This document shows, in pieces, positions 1 through 6,276 of a stretch of 6,530 nucleotides of DNA (within the stretch, counting starts at the first letter, position 1; every line of letters begins with the position of its first letter). A program made the translations under genes and the position numbers. Source of the DNA: Gemmatimonadota bacterium (GTDB taxonomy: Bacteria > Gemmatimonadota > Gemmatimonadetes > Longimicrobiales > Gaopeijiaceae); NCBI GenBank assembly GCA_007127575.1, contig SKZC01000056.1:1-6530 (forward strand), read 5' to 3'. Under the pieces are notes generated by a model. The model was not told the DNA's origin. It made no database searches and saw only the letters and a program-made list of their open reading frames with translations.

Positions 1-1488
1 GCCGGCGGCCCGCGCCGGTCCCGACCGGAGGCCATCCCTGGCTCGCTGGTACTGGTGCATCTGGCGGGTGAGGGCCTGTTGCCGCGTGCTCCGAGCGTCC
101 TGGACCCGAGCCAGGTTCTGCTGGTTCGTCCGGAGGTCCGCCTGGTGCCGGGCCATTCGGTTCTGGTGAGCGCGCTCCTGGAGTTCCAGCACCCCGGAGT
201 TCGGGCCGTGCATGCGACGTGCGTTACGTAGCCGTCGGGCGTGTTCAGCTTCCTCCCGGCGCATGCGGGCCTGGATCTGGCGTCCCGTCCGTTCCAGTTC
301 CCGCTGCCGGGTGGCCAGTTGCTGTATCCTCTGGCCGTTTCGGGCCATCTGGACGTTGAGCCGGAGCATGCGCGCGAGTCGGGCCACCTCGTCGGGTCGA
401 AGGCCGAACGAGCCTCCGCCGGAGAGGGACAGGGTAAGCCCCGCCAACAGAGCTTCCTCCAGAGGGGTGCCTTCGAGGTGCTCGCCCAGCGGTCCGTCCA
501 GGGACTCCCGGTTCAGGTTCCCCGAGACGGTAAAGCCGATCTTCAGGGCGTCCACGGAAAGCTGGGGCTCGCCGCCGCCTTCCGCCCGGGCCATTTCCGC
601 CTCCAGGATGGAGAGATCCAGTTTGTAGCGGACCCCCGGGGCGAGTTCCCCTTCCAGGAGATCCACCCCCGCCAGGGTCTGGGAGATGGCCAACGGAGAC
701 TTGTTGCTCCGCTCCATCTTGCTGCTCAGGAGCCGGAAGCGTCCCTCCTCCACCACAGCCCCGGCCCCCGTGGAGGTGTTGGCGCTGAACGACCAGGAGA
801 AGCGGCCCCGCTTCCCCTTCCACGCGAAGCTGTACTGATTGCCGGCCCGGGGGATTTCCGGAGCCGCTTCCTGGCGTTGGATCGTGCCCGACCCCCGATT
901 TCGAGCCGAAAGGCGCTGGGGGTCGTTTTGCTGAAGGACGTGGGTGAGCTCGTGGGTCAGGAGCGTTCTGCCCGCCGGCGAATGGGGCGCGTACTCATCC
1001 GAGCCGAACACGATTCGAGAGCCCGAGGTGTAGGCTCGGGCGCCCACCTCGCGAGCCGACCGAGATGGAAGGGCACCGGTGTGAATGCGGACGGCTCCCA
1101 GGTCGCTTTGGAAATAGCGCTCCATCCGCCCACGGGTGGCCGGGTCCAGGGGTCGGCCACTTCCCTTCAGTGCTTCGTGGACCAGAGGGGGGGCGGTGAC
1201 GCCGCTTCCGGAGGCCGGGATCGACGTGACGTCCAGCGGGATCGTATCCGCCCCGTGGCTCATGGCCGCCGCCGCCGCCGTCGCCTCTCTTTCGAGCGGG
1301 TCCACCAGGGGCCCTCCGCGTCCCAGGACCCGTCGGACCGCCCGATTCCCCATCCGGCGGTGGAGGTCGTGGACGGGATGGGATGGAGGGTGTGCAGGAC
1401 CGGGGTGACGGTCGCGGGATCCTCTGGATCCCTCGGCAGTCCCCTCCTTCTCGCCCTTCCGGCCTCGAGCCTCTCTAAGTGCCTCCAC
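1..1488 (-). CDS. eCIS-core (DUF4157) domain protein with HELTH motif and coiled-coil C-terminal part; C-terminus outside window
   Basis: The frame is open from GTG 1488 to base 1 with no stop, giving 496 residues in view; the C-terminus is missing. Seen in order: an N-terminal LHRRMGNRAV motif (about residues 42-51), the IGNxAV-type signature common ahead of DUF4157; DPLEREA (63-69) followed by an Ala run; the eCIS-core domain at about 100-187, with ME..F..D...VRIH, AYTSG..IVFG..EY.P and the final LTHELTHVLQQ (177-187); then IQRQ, common just after this domain. Residues 217-350 look beta-rich. About 362-485 is a charged Arg/Gln/Glu-rich probable coiled coil. DUF4157 is known from proteins associated with extracellular contractile injection systems, some of them effectors or toxins. 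HELTH matches the HExxH zinc-protease pattern, but activity is not shown. The GTG start is chosen because an in-frame TGA lies at 1492-1494 and GGGAG sits 6 bases upstream. The lipoprotein gene ends 23 bases upstream, so the two are probably cotranscribed. No signal peptide is seen. Family assignment is firm; function is unknown. Confidence 0.88.
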   Translation of the reverse strand, partial: MEALREARGRKGEKEGTAEGSRGSRDRHPGPAHPPSHPVHDLHRRMGNRAVRRVLGRGGPLVDPLEREATAAAAAMSHGADTIPLDVTSIPASGSGVTAPPLVHEALKGSGRPLDPATRGRMERYFQSDLGAVRIHTGALPSRSAREVGARAYTSGSRIVFGSDEYAPHSPAGRTLLTHELTHVLQQNDPQRLSARNRGSGTIQRQEAAPEIPRAGNQYSFAWKGKRGRFSWSFSANTSTGAGAVVEEGRFRLLSSKMERSNKSPLAISQTLAGVDLLEGELAPGVRYKLDLSILEAEMARAEGGGEPQLSVDALKIGFTVSGNLNRESLDGPLGEHLEGTPLEEALLAGLTLSLSGGGSFGLRPDEVARLARMLRLNVQMARNGQRIQQLATRQRELERTGRQIQARMRREEAEHARRLRNARRMHGPNSGVLELQERAHQNRMARHQADLRTNQQNLARVQDARSTRQQALTRQMHQYQRARDGLRSGPARAAG

Positions 1489-1494
1489 GGATCA

Positions 1495-1499
1495 CTCCC
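1495..1499 (-). promoter_or_regulatory. Ribosome-binding site of the eCIS-core gene
   Basis: On the minus strand GGGAG lies 6 bases before GTG 1488. It supports the GTG start, since the in-frame stop at 1492-1494 leaves no earlier option and the next Met is residue 46. Confidence 0.5.
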
Positions 1500-1511
1500 G
1501 TCCTCAGGCGG

Positions 1512-2126
1512 TCATGTGTCCTCGTACCCCCACGGAGCCGGTGGTGGGGGGACCTCGTCGGTGAGGTCGAATTCGAAGGTGGCCCTGGGCTCGCCATGGC
1601 GGGTCAGGTGATAGACGAAGCGGCTCCCGGGCTCGATGGTCATGGTCCAAACGTTGGTGGACGCTTCGGGGATGAGCTCGGCAGTGAACGCGTCTGCGGG
1701 GAAGCTCTGACTCAGGGCCGTCCCCGGATCCTCCGTGTCCCCGCCGTACTGGGTAATGGGGTCGTCGCTCCCGTCCTCCAACCGATGATCGTGCTTGAGG
1801 CGAAGCCCCTCCTCCGTTCGGGTGACGATCCAGGTCCGGGACCGATTCTCACCCACATGTAGCGGGATCTGGATTTCCTCGGGGCTGCATCGTCGCACAT
1901 GCATGATCATCTCGTCTTCAAAACCGGGCCCCGACGCCAGGGTGGCCTCGCCTCGAAAGGCCCTTCCGCACAGGGCGGACAGCTCGTCCATGAAAGCGTC
2001 CTGGGCGTGGGTTTCCTCCGGCGCGTCGGCGGCAGGATCCGCCTCCGGCATCGGAGGTTCGTCGGGGCCATCCGCACAGGCCGGAAGGTAGAGGAAGAGA
2101 ATCAGTAGGGAAGCGGCTCGTAACAT
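1512..2126 (-). CDS. Conserved uncharacterised lipoprotein (204 aa)
   Basis: The product begins with a short hydrophobic signal (MLRAASLLILFLYLPAC) ending in the lipobox LPAC. Cys17 is therefore the predicted lipidated residue, and the mature protein should be anchored to a membrane facing outward or to the periplasm. An acidic Pro/Glu/Asp-rich linker follows (18-45), then a globular part. Strong conserved-looking blocks are NRSRTWIVTRTEEGLRLKHD (94-113), HRLEDGSDD (114-122), a YGGDT segment (127-131), QSFPAD (140-145) and a C-terminal FEFDLT...PPPPAPWG. From memory these blocks recur in a widespread family of secreted hypothetical proteins with no assigned function. Cys53 and Cys80 could form a disulfide. 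The ATG at 2126 is chosen over longer in-frame starts because AAGGAG lies 6 bases upstream and the signal peptide starts there. The gene is probably cotranscribed with the eCIS-core gene 23 bases downstream. Its relationship to that protein (partner, immunity or none) is unknown. Confidence 0.85.
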   Translation of the reverse strand: MLRAASLLILFLYLPACADGPDEPPMPEADPAADAPEETHAQDAFMDELSALCGRAFRGEATLASGPGFEDEMIMHVRRCSPEEIQIPLHVGENRSRTWIVTRTEEGLRLKHDHRLEDGSDDPITQYGGDTEDPGTALSQSFPADAFTAELIPEASTNVWTMTIEPGSRFVYHLTRHGEPRATFEFDLTDEVPPPPAPWGYEDT

Positions 2127-2254
2127 GGCAGGCTCCTTCATGGGATCGCCCAGGTGCGTAGCCGGTACAAGGGTCCATCCACGGGAAAGAATGGAGGGGC
2201 CGCCGATGTGCCGCCACCCCCTCCCCTTCACCGGAATAGCCCAAGGGGGGGGCC
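2127..2254. other. Divergent intergenic region
   Basis: These 128 bases separate the start of the minus-strand lipoprotein gene from the plus-strand VOC gene and should carry promoters for both. I see G/C homopolymer-like runs (around 2215-2228 and 2244-2252), but no convincing -35/-10 pair, operator palindrome or small gene. Confidence 0.5.
2133..2138 (-). promoter_or_regulatory. Ribosome-binding site of the lipoprotein gene
   Basis: AAGGAG lies 6 bases before ATG 2126 on the minus strand. It decides between this start and the in-frame ATG at 2141 or the longer start at 2231, neither of which has a comparable site or would put the signal peptide at the N-terminus. Confidence 0.65.
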
Positions 2255-2956
2255 GTGAGGCTGTTCATGGAACGACATGACTCGCTGCTGGGCACCTGGA
2301 CTCTGGCCCGTTGGGAGCCTGAGGCTTCCCGGCCGGGGCCCCTTCGGGGACTCTGGTATTTCGAGGGGGAGCTCAGGCACCTCCGGGAGCGTCATTTCCC
2401 TCATGGTGCCTTCGAGCTCATCGTCCACCTCGGACCCGTCTACCGGGAGGTTCGGGAGGATGGCATCCGGGAGTTCGCCCCGCTCCCGCCCACTTCCACC
2501 ATCGGAGGAGCTATGAAACCCACCGTCTCGGGAGTTCCTGACGGCTACCACACCGTGACTCCGTACCTCATCGTTCCCGACGTCCCGGCCCTCACCCGTT
2601 TTCTGGAGGCCTCCTTCCAGGCTCGTCCCGTCAGCGAGCATCGAACACCGGAGGGGCGAGTCATGCACGCGGAGGTTCAGGTGGGGGACTCCAGGATCAT
2701 GATGGGGGAGGCCGACGGCGAATGGCCCGCTCGCCATTCGGTGATCCACCTCTACATGGAAAACGTGGATGAAGTGTACCGGCGGGCCGTCGAGGCGGGA
2801 GGCCGCTCCATCCGGGAGCCCGAGACCATGTTCTATGGGGATCGTACCGGCGGAGTGGAAGACCCGTGGGGCAACCAGTGGTGGGTCGCTACTCGGATCG
2901 AGGACGTCTCGCCGGAGGAGATGCGTCGAAGACAGGAGGCGCTCCGTGAGGAGTGA
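2255..2956 (+). CDS. VOC/PhnB-type glyoxalase-superfamily protein fused in frame to a truncated AraC-type sensor (DUF6597-like) segment
   Basis: The 233-residue frame has two parts. Residues 1-86 include LWYFEGEL.....HFPHGAFELIVHLG (33-60), which resembles the DUF6597 N-terminal domain of AraC-family regulators, but the domain stops short and no helix-turn-helix follows. Residues 87-233 start MKPT...GYHTVTPYL and end EDPWGNQWWVATRIEDVSPEE, a full-length VOC domain of the PhnB-like group (vicinal-oxygen-chelate fold, often mis-annotated as 3-demethylubiquinone methyltransferase). Its reaction is not predictable; His99 is the usual first metal-ligand position. The GTG at 2255 follows an in-frame TAG at 2237; ATG 2267 is an alternative. 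The normal-looking VOC start, ATG 2513, has its own GGAGG 4 bases upstream, so the real VOC protein may be 147 residues (2513-2956). The gene ends 10 bases from the converging phosphatidyltransferase gene. VOC identity is firm; the fusion is uncertain. Confidence 0.8.
   Translation: MRLFMERHDSLLGTWTLARWEPEASRPGPLRGLWYFEGELRHLRERHFPHGAFELIVHLGPVYREVREDGIREFAPLPPTSTIGGAMKPTVSGVPDGYHTVTPYLIVPDVPALTRFLEASFQARPVSEHRTPEGRVMHAEVQVGDSRIMMGEADGEWPARHSVIHLYMENVDEVYRRAVEAGGRSIREPETMFYGDRTGGVEDPWGNQWWVATRIEDVSPEEMRRRQEALREE
2504..2510 (+). promoter_or_regulatory. Internal ribosome-binding site before the VOC domain
   Basis: GGAGGAG lies immediately before ATG 2513, with GGAGG 4 bases from the start. It falls exactly where the AraC-like segment ends and the VOC domain begins, which supports independent translation of the VOC protein. 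Confidence 0.55.
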
Positions 2957-2966
2957 GGAGCCCACG

Positions 2967-3743
2967 CTACCTCCGACGGTCTCTTTGAAGGAGCCAGAGG
3001 GTATCCGCGCCGAAGGAGTAGAGGAGAGCGGCCAGAGCCAGAGCGGCCACGACCTGGACCGCGAAGCCGGGAATGATGGGGCCCAGGCAGATCAGTAGGG
3101 CCACACCCTGCACCACGCACACCATCTGCCGTCGGAAGCTCTGTGGAAGCTCCCCCCTCAGTCGTGGCCAAACCCAGCCGGCGGCGACGAAAAGGTAGCG
3201 GAGGCCTCCGATGAGGAGGACCCAGGGCCCGGCCCGGCCGCCGAGCCAGACGAGAAACGACAGGGCCAGCAGGAGGAAGGCGTCCAGCTCCATGTCGAAT
3301 CGGGCGCCGAACTCCGTGCGGGAGTTCCAGACTCGGGCCAGCCGGCCGTCCACGCCGTCCAATACCATGGCCAGGGTGGAAAGGACGATGATCCACCACT
3401 GGCCCTGCGGGCCCAGGGAGGAGGCGAAGGGGACCCAAGCCGCCACCGGAACGATGAGCGTCGCCCGGGCCAGCGTGACCTGGTTGGCGGGTCCGAGCTC
3501 ACCGCCGGGGAGGTGACCTCGTCCAAAATGCAGGATGAACCCGCTCAGGAGTCCGTAGAGCGCCACCGAAACCGCCAGGTACCTGGCGGGAAGATCGAAC
3601 CCCCACCAGGTTGCCCCCGTCAACACCGCCACGGCCACCAGGCCCAGGACCAGATCCCGGATCATGGGGGTTCCCCGGCCCCCGAGAGCCGTGCGGGCCT
3701 GAGACGGTGGGTCCACCGAAGGACTCTCCATGGAGGCGTTCAT
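2967..3743 (-). CDS. CDP-alcohol phosphatidyltransferase family membrane protein
   Basis: This is an integral-membrane enzyme that transfers a phosphoalcohol from a CDP-alcohol to an acceptor hydroxyl, releasing CMP, in the cytoplasmic membrane. The full family signature D-x2-DG-x2-AR-x8-G-x3-D-x3-D is present: D129, D132, G133, A136, R137, G146, D150 and D154. These Asp residues bind the divalent metals and the CDP group. The upstream N87..T90..R93 block is also typical. About seven or eight hydrophobic segments are visible (near 29-46, 55-73, 95-110, 116-128, 155-190, 207-222 and 227-246). The acceptor cannot be predicted. The start is uncertain: 3743 is the longest, but it overlaps the divergent dehydrogenase gene and has no clear ribosome site. 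Alternatives are ATG 3731, GTG 3716 and ATG 3665, the last just before the first membrane segment. Being divergent from the pterin-like operon suggests a shared pathway. Family is firm; role is inferred. Confidence 0.88.
   Translation of the reverse strand: MNASMESPSVDPPSQARTALGGRGTPMIRDLVLGLVAVAVLTGATWWGFDLPARYLAVSVALYGLLSGFILHFGRGHLPGGELGPANQVTLARATLIVPVAAWVPFASSLGPQGQWWIIVLSTLAMVLDGVDGRLARVWNSRTEFGARFDMELDAFLLLALSFLVWLGGRAGPWVLLIGGLRYLFVAAGWVWPRLRGELPQSFRRQMVCVVQGVALLICLGPIIPGFAVQVVAALALAALLYSFGADTLWLLQRDRRR
3719..3723 (+). promoter_or_regulatory. Ribosome-binding site of the MDR dehydrogenase gene
   Basis: AAGGA lies 6 bases before ATG 3730 and supports that start. A G-rich stretch with GAGG at 3749-3752, 7 bases before ATG 3760, supports the shorter alternative equally well. 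Confidence 0.4.
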
Positions 3744-4767
3744 CGTGAGAGGGGAGGAGATGCGCGAAGGCGAGTACGCCCGGGCCTTCTGGGTTCAGCG
3801 TCCGGGCCATGGAGAAATTGTGCGCGAAAAGCTCCCCGCCGGGCAAGTGGGAGAGGTTCTGGTGAGATCTCTCTACTCCGGGGTGAGCCGGGGGACGGAG
3901 GCGCTGGTTTTTCGAGGCGAGGTGCCGGAGTCCCAGAAGGAGGTCATGCGGGCGCCCTTTCAGGAGGGGACGTTTCCCGGTCCAGTGAAGTACGGTTACG
4001 CCAGTGTGGGGCGAGTGGAAGCCGTCCGGGATGGCGATGGTGTGGACGACGATGTGCGGGGGCTCGAAGGGAGGGAGGTGTTCTGCCTTCACCCCCATCA
4101 GGACCGGTACTGGATTCCCTCACAAGCCGTAGTGCCTCTCCCTCCAAACCTTCCACCTGGTAGAGCCGTTCTGGCCGCCAACATGGAGACGGCGGTGAAC
4201 GTGCTCTGGGATGCGGTGCCGGTGGTGGGGGACCGGGTCGTGGTGGTGGGGGGCGGAGTCGTGGGCCTCCTCGTCTCATGGTTGGGTGCCCGGGTTCCCG
4301 GGGTGGAGCTCCAGATCGTGGATCCGAACCCGGCACGAACGCCGGTGGCTCGGGAGCTGGGGCTGGACCTGCGGCTGGAGCCCCCCGGACGAGGAGATGC
4401 GGATCTGGTGATCCATGCCAGCGGTATGCCCCAGGGACTGGCAACGGCGTTGTCCGAGGCGGGCCTGGAGGGGACCGTGGTGGAGGCGAGCTGGTTCGGT
4501 GTCCGAACGGTTCCTCTTCCACTGGGAGAGGCCTTCCATTCCCGGCGACTGACGCTGAAGAGCTCCCAGGTGGGCCGGCTCCCACCAGGACGCACCCCTC
4601 GCTGGAACCATCGTCGACGGATGGAGCTGGCACTGCGGCTCCTGGAGGACGAGCGGTTGGATGCCCTCGTCACCGGGGAGAGCGCCTTTCTCGAGCTGCC
4701 CGACCTACTTCCCCGACTGAGCCGGGAGCCGGGGGATACACTTTGCCACCGGATCCGCTACGACTGA
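3730..4767 (+). CDS. MDR-superfamily (alcohol dehydrogenase-like) oxidoreductase lacking the usual zinc ligands
   Basis: The 345-residue product is a cytosolic medium-chain dehydrogenase/reductase. The N-terminal GroES-like domain contains [20 protein letters not shown] (47-66). Here the position usually held by the zinc Cys of alcohol dehydrogenases is Ser or Gly, as in the SG(V/I)S.GTE subgroup that also includes BchC-type enzymes. [16 protein letters not shown] (82-97) matches the conserved block after it. The Rossmann fold starts at [11 protein letters not shown] (169-179), with Asp198 at the end of the second strand, suggesting NAD(H) over NADP(H). Only two Cys (119, 339) exist, so the structural zinc site is absent. 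The substrate is unknown. ATG 3730 is used, with AAGGA 6 bases upstream. ATG 3760 (Met11) is also plausible, since the recognisable domain starts just after it and it would clear the divergent gene. The gene is first in the operon; the PTPS paralogue starts 10 bases after its stop. Confidence 0.87.
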   Translation: MEAFIVRGEEMREGEYARAFWVQRPGHGEIVREKLPAGQVGEVLVRSLYSGVSRGTEALVFRGEVPESQKEVMRAPFQEGTFPGPVKYGYASVGRVEAVRDGDGVDDDVRGLEGREVFCLHPHQDRYWIPSQAVVPLPPNLPPGRAVLAANMETAVNVLWDAVPVVGDRVVVVGGGVVGLLVSWLGARVPGVELQIVDPNPARTPVARELGLDLRLEPPGRGDADLVIHASGMPQGLATALSEAGLEGTVVEASWFGVRTVPLPLGEAFHSRRLTLKSSQVGRLPPGRTPRWNHRRRMELALRLLEDERLDALVTGESAFLELPDLLPRLSREPGDTLCHRIRYD

Positions 4768-4771
4768 GGAG
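4766..4771 (+). promoter_or_regulatory. Ribosome-binding site of the PTPS-like gene, overlapping the dehydrogenase stop
   Basis: GAGGAG lies 6 bases before ATG 4778 and shares two bases with the TGA (4765-4767) of the preceding gene, as expected for a translationally linked operon. Confidence 0.6.
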
Positions 4772-4777
4772 TCCCCA

Positions 4778-5176
4778 ATGTATAGCCTCACCGTTCGCGA
4801 CCACTTCATGATCGCGCACAGCTTGAAGGGAGAGAGATTCGGCCCTGCCCAGCGACTCCACGGAGCCACCTACGTGGTGGACGCCACCTTTTTCCGGGAG
4901 GAGCTGGACGCCGACGGGCTCGTGGTGGACATCGGGTTGGCCGGCGAGGTCCTGGCCGAAGTTCTGGAGGAGTTGAACTACCGGAACCTCGACGAAGTTC
5001 CCGCCTTCCAGGGAGTGAATACCACCACGGAAGTGCTGGCTCGAGAGGTCCATGACCGTCTCGCCGCCGCCTTGCGGGCAGGTCGCCTTGGGGACGAGGC
5101 CCTGGCCGTGTCGTCCCTTCGGATCACCTTGGGCGAATCGCACGTGGCCTCCGCTGGCTACGAGGGTCCGGTGTGA
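4778..5176 (+). CDS. Divergent 6-pyruvoyl/6-carboxytetrahydropterin synthase (PTPS/QueD) family protein with altered catalytic residues
   Basis: The product has 132 residues, about the usual PTPS length. It can be aligned by eye with E. coli QueD as I remember it. The zinc ligands correspond to His14 (IAHSL) and His28 (RLHG), but the third is Ala30 (HGA instead of HGH). The catalytic Cys position is Ala24. The catalytic Asp-His of the LDH block is Asn67-Tyr68 ([10 protein letters not shown]). The fold markers remain: VVDIG (49-53), NTTTEVLA (81-88) and the Glu of LGESHV (Glu120), which in the family anchors the pterin ring. It probably still binds a pterin-like ligand, but the standard PTPS or QueD reaction is unlikely by the normal mechanism. 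Databases would likely label it 6-carboxytetrahydropterin synthase; that name should not be taken as its activity. His9 or His122 could replace missing ligands. It is second in the operon, and its stop overlaps the start of the glycosyltransferase gene by 4 bases. Confidence 0.88.
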   Translation: MYSLTVRDHFMIAHSLKGERFGPAQRLHGATYVVDATFFREELDADGLVVDIGLAGEVLAEVLEELNYRNLDEVPAFQGVNTTTEVLAREVHDRLAAALRAGRLGDEALAVSSLRITLGESHVASAGYEGPV

Positions 5177-6276
5177 CGGTTTTCTCCCCATCGATCCTCC
5201 ACTTCGTCGTGCCGGGCTCTCCGGGTCAGCGAACCGGGGGCTATCTCTACGGTGCCCGGGTCGTGGAGGAGCTCCGGGCGGCAGGGTGGAGTGTGAGCGT
5301 GCACGGGCTGGAAGGCCGGTTCCCCGAGGGAGACGAGGAGGCCCGCTCCAATCTGCGTTCCCTCCTCACCCGCTTCCAGGATGGTACCTCAGTGGTGGTG
5401 GATGGTCTGGCCATGGGTGGACTCCCGGATCCCGTCCGAGAGCACGGAGTCCGGCTCCGCCTGGTGAGCCTCGTGCATCACCCTCTGGCCCACGAGACGG
5501 GCCTCTCCCCTCAAGACCGGGAGCGATTCCGACGCTCCGAGGTGGAGGCCCTTGCCCCCTGTCGAGGGGTCGTGGTGACGAGTCCCTTCACCCGGAGACA
5601 GGTGGAGGGCATGGGGGTCCCACGATCTCGTATCCGAGTCGTTCGGCCCGGGACCGAGCCGGCGGCCCCCTCCACGGGTCCGCTTCCCGGAGAGGCTCCC
5701 CGGATCCTCTCCGTGGGTTCCGTTACCCCTCGTAAGGGGCAAGATGTCCTGGTTCGAGCCCTTTCCCGGGTCCATGACCTTCCCTGGAGTTGCGAGCTCG
5801 TCGGGGGCTTGGACCGGGACCCGGAGTATGTGGAGTCCGTCCGGGCAGAGGTTCGCCACCGGCGCCTGGAAGGCCGTGTGCGCTTCACGGGAGAGCTCCA
5901 GGAGCAGGAGCTGGAAGCCCGGTACCGACGCTCCTCCCTCTTCGTGCTCCCCTCCTACTACGAGGGGTACGGGATGGCTCTGACCGAGGCGTTGGCCCGA
6001 GGTCTTCCAGTGGTGGCCACCACTGGAGGTGCGGTCCCGCAGACCGTTCCCGAAGGGGTGGGGGTGCGGGTTCCGGCCGGCGACGTGGACGCGTTGGCGG
6101 CGGCGCTGAGGCCACTTCTATCCGAGGGCGGGGAAGGGGAGCGGGACCGGATGCGCCGGGCGGCTCTCTCCCATGCACGGAGCCTCCCGACATGGAGGGA
6201 GGCGGGGGAGGCGTTCCGGGCGGCGGTGGAAGAGTTGACCGCCCTTCCCGCGCCACAGGGCTGGGCTCGTGGGTGA
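5173..6276 (+). CDS. GT4-type (GT-B fold) glycosyltransferase
   Basis: The 367-residue product has the length and order of a GT4 enzyme, a retaining family that transfers a sugar from a nucleotide-sugar donor. The N-terminal acceptor domain opens with [21 protein letters not shown] (8-30), including the TGGY glycine motif. The donor domain has [18 protein letters not shown] (180-197), where Arg187-Lys188 are the expected donor-phosphate contacts, and EGYGMALTE (264-272), the E-x7-E signature. No membrane segment or signal is seen, so it is probably cytosolic or membrane-peripheral. Donor and acceptor cannot be named. The start is GTG 5173, whose GTGA overlaps the TGA of the PTPS-like gene, implying translational coupling. 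The methyltransferase frame starts within its last 8 bases. In this context the acceptor is plausibly the product of the dehydrogenase and PTPS-like steps. Confidence 0.9.
   Translation: MTVFSPSILHFVVPGSPGQRTGGYLYGARVVEELRAAGWSVSVHGLEGRFPEGDEEARSNLRSLLTRFQDGTSVVVDGLAMGGLPDPVREHGVRLRLVSLVHHPLAHETGLSPQDRERFRRSEVEALAPCRGVVVTSPFTRRQVEGMGVPRSRIRVVRPGTEPAAPSTGPLPGEAPRILSVGSVTPRKGQDVLVRALSRVHDLPWSCELVGGLDRDPEYVESVRAEVRHRRLEGRVRFTGELQEQELEARYRRSSLFVLPSYYEGYGMALTEALARGLPVVATTGGAVPQTVPEGVGVRVPAGDVDALAAALRPLLSEGGEGERDRMRRAALSHARSLPTWREAGEAFRAAVEELTALPAPQGWARG

Noticed and set aside
1264..1284. GCC-type trinucleotide run
   Set aside because: It encodes the Ala tract after DPLEREA in the eCIS-core protein and is ordinary in GC-rich coding DNA; not treated as a regulatory repeat.
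241..1611. Plus-strand open frame of 456 codons
   Set aside because: It is antisense to the eCIS-core gene, whose minus-strand translation shows clear family motifs. The plus frame has no recognisable domain and is a GC-rich shadow.
2228..2965. Minus-strand open frame of 245 codons opposite the VOC gene
   Set aside because: The plus strand encodes an unmistakable VOC domain; the antisense product has low-complexity composition and no motif.
2957..2966. Possible bidirectional terminator between converging genes
   Set aside because: Only 10 bases separate the stops and no hairpin with a T tract is visible.
3944..4633. Minus-strand open frame opposite the dehydrogenase
   Set aside because: It is Pro/Arg/Ser-rich shadow translation; the plus strand has a complete MDR fold with a GxGxxG-type motif.
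4778..5176. Assignment as queD (queuosine pathway)
   Set aside because: The catalytic Cys, Asp and His are absent and no queC, queE or queF is visible in the window.
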